Source: Echinococcus granulosus
Taxonomy: Eukaryota > Platyhelminthes > Cestoda > Cyclophyllidea > Taeniidae
Direction: 5' to 3'
Length of the DNA stretch: 64,000 nucleotides
Assembly: GCF_000524195.1 (NCBI RefSeq)
Contig: NW_020170384.1
Span: 1,798,517-1,862,516 of the forward strand
The notes under the pieces are model-generated. The model did no database searches. It was not told where the DNA came from and saw only the letters and a list, made by a program, of their open reading frames with translations. This document shows positions 59,567 through 64,000 of the stretch, piece after piece. A program made the translations under genes and the position numbers. The stretch's first letter is position 1. The number at the start of each line of letters is the position of its first letter.

Positions 59567-62500
59567 TTAGTGACGATAGCGCAGATCACCCGCCATTCTT
59601 CCCCTGGAGTCATCGTCCTCATCATCATCATAATAGAAGCGAGAACGCGAGTGACCACGCCTGCGATAGTAGTAACCACGGCCATCCCTACCGTCTTCGT
59701 CACCACCATACCGTCTGCTGCCCCCGTAGGAGCGTTGCCGACTGCGCCGACTGCAGCGACGGCGGTGGTGACGTTCAACTGAGGATGAACGGCTGCGCGA
59801 ATCCTCTTCGTATTCACCATATCCGTCATTTGAACGCTGGGAGTCCGCTATTGTAAACGTGTTACGCAAGAAGGCGTTCACGCTTTCATTAAACTACGAG
59901 GCCAAAAAAGATGACATGCACCAAGTGTAGCTCATCTTAAAGTGTCAAAAACATAAGTACTAGCACTAATTGTTTAATTTAAGGTTAAGAAAGAGCCTAG
60001 AAATATCCACGACTATCAACCCGCATGGTTGATGCGACCGAACTGTGTAGACGAGCAAATAAATCCAGGTAGCGACGTAAACTCTGAACAGCTGGAACGG
60101 AATTTGTCAATCTGATTTATGAAAAAAGGGCTTAATATTTAATAGCAAAACTGAAAATTTGGGTGAGATAAGCACAGTGAAACCTAGCTTATAAGGCCTC
60201 CTAACTTCAGTCTCTTAAACCTTATAGGTAATTACTTTCCCTGCTCGAAAAGCGAATTCCCCATTTCAAACCTTCATGACACTGAGATGAGTCCACTGTT
60301 CAGACTTAAGAGAAGCTCAAATGGGTAAACAGAGAGTCAGTACCAAGAAAACACCGACGAAAAATGACAAATCTACCCACCACAATGGCTGAAGGAAAGG
60401 AACTTCTAGCTCACCTGCCTATCTGCGTCAGATCCAGTTTGCTGGCGGGGTTGAATACTGCCATTAATCTATGACAGAAATAGTGCAAGGAACATTGGCA
60501 GAAACAAGTGGTCCAGCACATTAAGTGATGCCGAACTTACAAGAGAATTGAGATTCGGATTGAGTCCACGCCGAACTTCCTGAAGGTAATCCTCGTAGTT
60601 CTGCACGAAAATAGGTGATAAGCTGACGAAACGAACAAGAAATCGGCTCAAACTATGCGTTACGTGTCATACAATCTCATTGGATTGAATTCATCAACCT
60701 CATCCCGCTACCAGACAACCATAATGAACAGGCTACCTGGGCAGATTTGAGAACTAAAAAACCGCAGTGACCAAAAGGATAATCTGGGAACTACTTATAA
60801 ACAAAACACCCACACTTACCCAGTGGATGAATGCGTTAGCCCTGGATGGTGAAATGGAACGATCACGACTTCGTCTGGATTCCCGACGACCTGCAAATGA
60901 GTGCCTCTTGTAAACAAGTCCAGAAATCAACATCGACCACTAATGCGTGTCTCCAATACATGAGAGCTAGCACCGTTCGTTCTTTTTTGGATAAAGAAAC
61001 TGGAAATGAGGAATTTACATCTGGAGGTAAAATTCAATTGATCGGAAATCAGTAATAAGACCCTAAGGTCAGATTAGAGAGTGATGAGACTGATCGATAA
61101 GCAAATTTTTTATCTGTAGTCTGGGAAATAGCATCAATTGCGGGAATATGTTTTCAAAGGATCGCAGTATTAGATCTCCAGTCGAACTTACCCTCCCTGT
61201 GGCGCCGTCCGCGCGAACCCTCTCGAGAATGCCTATCGAAGCGTCAGCAGAACGGAAAGTTCATCATTAATGGAGCCCACCAAGTACCCTACCGCTCAGC
61301 TCACCCACTAACATCGACATATAAAGTTGTTATGAGTATATAAAAACATTACAGGTTTCATTCAGTGATAAGCAGCGGTTAATTAAACAAACATGTACTG
61401 TTAGTAACCTGAAAAGTCACAGGTAGTGAAAGACAGTTCAAGGCAGAAATGGTACACACAGAGGCAGCAATAATAAATGATACGCGAATTACATAATGAT
61501 AATAATAATGACTACTGCCGCAGGGTAAGCTATTACTAATAACGGCAATGTTCATCACATTTTTCCATATGTACACTCCACGCTCCAACAGCAAGAGCCC
61601 AGAGACCGGGAAAAATAAAACCATAACTGTCAACAACAGAGAATTGTCTTTAGTATCGCCGACACCTAACCTCGAACGATAACGATAAGATGACTCCTCA
61701 GACTGACGATAATTACGACGCTCGTGGCGATTACGACGGTAGTCTGAATCACTACGGTGTCCAGCGGAGCTGCAATTACTGCTGGGTGATCGATGTCGTT
61801 CGCGACTACGTTGTCTTTTCGGTGAAACACCGTCCTGTTGGAAAATCCTGTTAATAGCGGGTGCGTGAGAAGAGTAGAGGGCAGAAAGCGTCACTGGATC
61901 TGTGGCAACAGCCTGAGGTAAGAGATGGGAAAGAATGCTCGCATTGGGCGTGATGAATCGAGAGATATCCGCAGTGGGAAGCAGAGAGCCTCGAGACTGG
62001 TTTGATTTCATCGCTGCCATAGCAGCGACAGTTGACATGGCCGCAGTGGCGAGATTCACTGAGGACATTAAAGGAGGGATTGTGGAACGCGATGAGGTAG
62101 TGGCAGCGCCAAGAAGACCGACAGAATTTGGATTGTTAAAGCCCAAGTCTTTGGATCGCCGAGAGGATGAAGAACTGTGGGATTGAGAGGTGCCAAGACG
62201 ATCCGTGACATTGCGTCGTCGAGATGAGTCATTAGACTTAGGTTTCTTCGGCTCGATTTTACGAACAATTGCAGGAATGGACTCCAGAGAATCTAATGGA
62301 AAGTGGCGACACAGCGCTTGGCCACAAACAGGCTCTATCTCCTAGAGATTGAAGTAAATTACTCAAGGAAATGCGCTAACCTGACCGTCCCGACCTATTT
62401 TAACTTGTTTTCCATCATTCCAGGAGTTCGTTAAATGAGAAACACTACTGAAAGGAAGTTCTTGTCTAAAGAGGGGAGGGGGTGTATATGTTAATGTCCA

Positions 62501-63291
62501 CTAACTTGGTAACCCAATCTAGCTTAAAAGGACTGCTTAACACATTCATTGACATCCTAGATGAAGGAAGAACCCAATCTATATGCAAACGAGGATCAGA
62601 TGGCGAAGCAAGACGAGCAAAGCCCTGAAATTTTCCACTTTCACGAACCGAGAAAATTAAGATGACGTTATTCGAGTCGTAATATGCCCTGTTGAGTCGA
62701 CTCTCATTCCCGATAGGGGTCGACCAGGCGTTCTTTTTCTTAGCGATTTCAACATTTTCATAATTGTTACTTTTGATGAGGAAATACTTTGTATTTATGA
62801 AAAGTTGATCATAATCTGTTAGGATATCTGGATCCATAATCTCAGCTGACATCCCGCCATTACTTTCACTACTCAACTCCGATTTAAGTGGATTTCTTTG
62901 TGATTGTTCTTCCTCAGCCTCTTTTGAAAATTCGTTCTCCGGAGCATCAACACGAACCGCATCCTTCTCACTATTTCGATCCCAACAGATGGGAGATATA
63001 CACTTCTCTGCTGCGCTTGATTCTTCGAAAACGCCTTCAGTCTTTAAGGATTGGTCGGGGTCGCTAGTAATTGGAGACACAGACTTCTGTCCTGTTAGGA
63101 TGTCGATTGGTGCATCTGAATGATCCGACTGTTGAAGGTGGGGGAAAAGGTATAACTCATCCAACTCATCGACAGTATCCTGTTGGGAATTCCTTGATTT
63201 TTTCTCAAAGCCTGAAAGATCCTCTTAACAAAAGATAAACGAATGCGAGAAACATGCCCAAGACAGACACCCGATCATCAGCTGCCGACAT
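59567..63291 (-). CDS. YTHDC1: YTH domain-containing protein 1 (nuclear m6A reader)
   Basis: Binds N6-methyladenosine in nuclear RNA and links it to splicing and export. Exons: 63291-63271, 63179-62506, 62465-62381, 62341-61671, 61232-61192, 60890-60820, 60600-60541, 60468-60415, 60083-60021, 59893-59567; 2067 nt, 688 aa, all phases consistent. After an acidic N-terminus, the YTH domain (about 138-277) has KYFLIKSNN, the cage tryptophans W159 (NAWSTP) and W209 (DWVLP), the conserved Leu of [27 protein letters not shown], and LPF...[10 protein letters not shown]...KIGRDGQ. The C-terminal half is Ala/Ser-rich, then RS/RD-rich with Arg-Gly-Tyr stretches, as in YTHDC1 and not in the cytoplasmic YTHDF proteins. 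Several exons after the YTH are tiny (41-71 bp). The first exon (MSAADDR) and the 60021-60083 exon are the least sure, though both fit the phase. Confidence 0.93.
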
Positions 63292-63760
63292 AATTAGCAA
63301 CTTCGAATCAGGTACCGAAATGGCAGAAGGAGGAGGAGTCGAACAAACGAAAAAAGCAAAGGCCAAATAAATAAAAAAACTCAGAAACTATGGCCTTTCA
63401 AAAATTGTTCTGAATAGAACTTTTTAGGTACTACTTTACGTTATTAAACCAGGTCACAAACCTCTGAAAACAACAATTTTAGGTCTAAACTCATGTGCCT
63501 TAACAAATAGGTGTTTTTAATAAGTCATTTTTGTGTTCATAAGATAAGCCCTAAAAATATTGCAAGACACACCCAGCCTTTGCTTCGGTTGCAAAATTCT
63601 AGTTTTACGACTTTACATATATAAGTAAATCATAGAAAAGTAGGGCGAGACCCACAGGTCTCCTCTTCCCTGTTCCTAATGTTCTTAAAACAACTCGGTT
63701 TGTTTAATTTTGACACATTTATTAGGGGAAAATTATTGGGAGGGTAAGTACAACGTTTAG
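63292..63760. other. Upstream flank of YTHDC1
   Basis: AT-rich sequence between the YTHDC1 start and the repeat at the window edge. The YTHDC1 promoter should be here, but no TATA or CCAAT box stands out. Confidence 0.45.
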
Positions 63761-63769
63761 GGAGGGGAG

Positions 63770-64000
63770 GGACCGTAATCACACCTTGGCACGGAAGGCG
63801 ACGACCCTCTCACCAGATTCGAATTGCCATCCTGCCTCCTCCCCCAAAAATACACTAATGCACCGCCCCCAGTGCTACCACTTATGAGCTCCACCCGAGG
63901 ATTCCAACCGGTGATCTCTTGTCTTCGGTCAGGGCATAAACCTCATCTTCATAACCAACCGGCGGTGGCCCTTTGTAGGGTCTCATCCTGTTGTGATGAA
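63770..64000 (-). mobile_element. tRNA-derived SINE-like element, truncated by the window edge
   Basis: Read on the minus strand, the terminal roughly 230 bp contain an A-box-like segment (TGGTTATGAAGATGAGG, 63957-63941) and, 48 bp further, a B-box-like GGTTGGAATCC (63909-63899), one base off the RNA polymerase III consensus GGTTCGAATCC, with tRNA-like spacing. A GC-rich, non-tRNA body follows (GTGGTAGCACTGGGGGCGG). This is the layout of a tRNA-derived short interspersed element. Its ends and family are not determined. Confidence 0.45.

Noticed and set aside
59533..59829. Ala/Val/Thr- and Met-rich frames on both strands
   Set aside because: Shadows of the RS/RGY-rich last exon of YTHDC1.

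Overview
The window is nuclear DNA of an animal, most likely a parasitic flatworm and probably a tapeworm. The evidence is moderate GC, intron-rich genes with many exons of 50-400 bp, splice-acceptor-like sites directly in front of two start codons (compatible with flatworm spliced-leader trans-splicing), and clear metazoan orthologues. The species cannot be named from this sequence alone. Nothing bacterial or viral was seen, and no CRISPR array, rRNA or intact tRNA gene.

Seven protein-coding genes were reconstructed exon by exon. Every model stays in frame across all its junctions. From left to right: (1) minus strand, about 0.3-18.6 kb: a beta-heavy-type spectrin (two CH domains, spectrin repeats, internal SH3). 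37 exons and 2130 codons are visible and the 3' end runs off the left edge. (2) minus, 19.7-22.45 kb: NUDCD3 (NudC/CS-domain co-chaperone), 7 exons, 333 aa. (3) plus, 23.17-43.44 kb: a NOVA/Pasilla-type splicing regulator with three KH domains, 7 exons, 733 aa, with introns up to 11 kb. (4) plus, 46.1-47.95 kb: an unrecognised Arg/Ser-rich protein, 4 exons, 503 aa. (5) minus, 49.55-54.88 kb: a secreted Cys-rich EGF-like plus thrombospondin-type-1 protein, 3 exons, 454 aa, behind a TATA/CCAAT promoter. (6) minus, 55.76-59.0 kb: DNA primase large subunit PRIM2, 6 exons, 532 aa, all four Fe-S cysteines kept. (7) minus, 59.57-63.29 kb: the nuclear m6A reader YTHDC1, 10 exons, 688 aa.

The genes do not form one pathway, but three (NOVA, the RS-rich protein, YTHDC1) are nuclear RNA-processing types, NUDCD3 is a cytoplasmic co-chaperone, PRIM2 is a replication enzyme and the spectrin is membrane skeleton. 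NUDCD3 and NOVA are head to head (0.7 kb apart). The RS-rich gene and the EGF/TSP1 gene converge.

Non-coding items of note are: three GC-AG introns with the same GCAAGT donor, a 48-bp optional in-frame intron, a CpG/NRF1-rich promoter-like island with a perfect 17-bp-arm hairpin inside the 11-kb NOVA intron, other hairpins and palindromes, a diverged repeat pair at 35.7-36.8 kb, a partial duplicate of an RS-gene exon/intron boundary at 48.85 kb, a four-unit 16-bp tandem repeat carrying CCAAT boxes, and a tRNA-like (SINE-type) element at the right edge. I did not find a convincing wholly new biological system. The best candidates for undescribed biology are the RS-rich gene, the EGF/TSP1 secreted protein and the NOVA-intron island.
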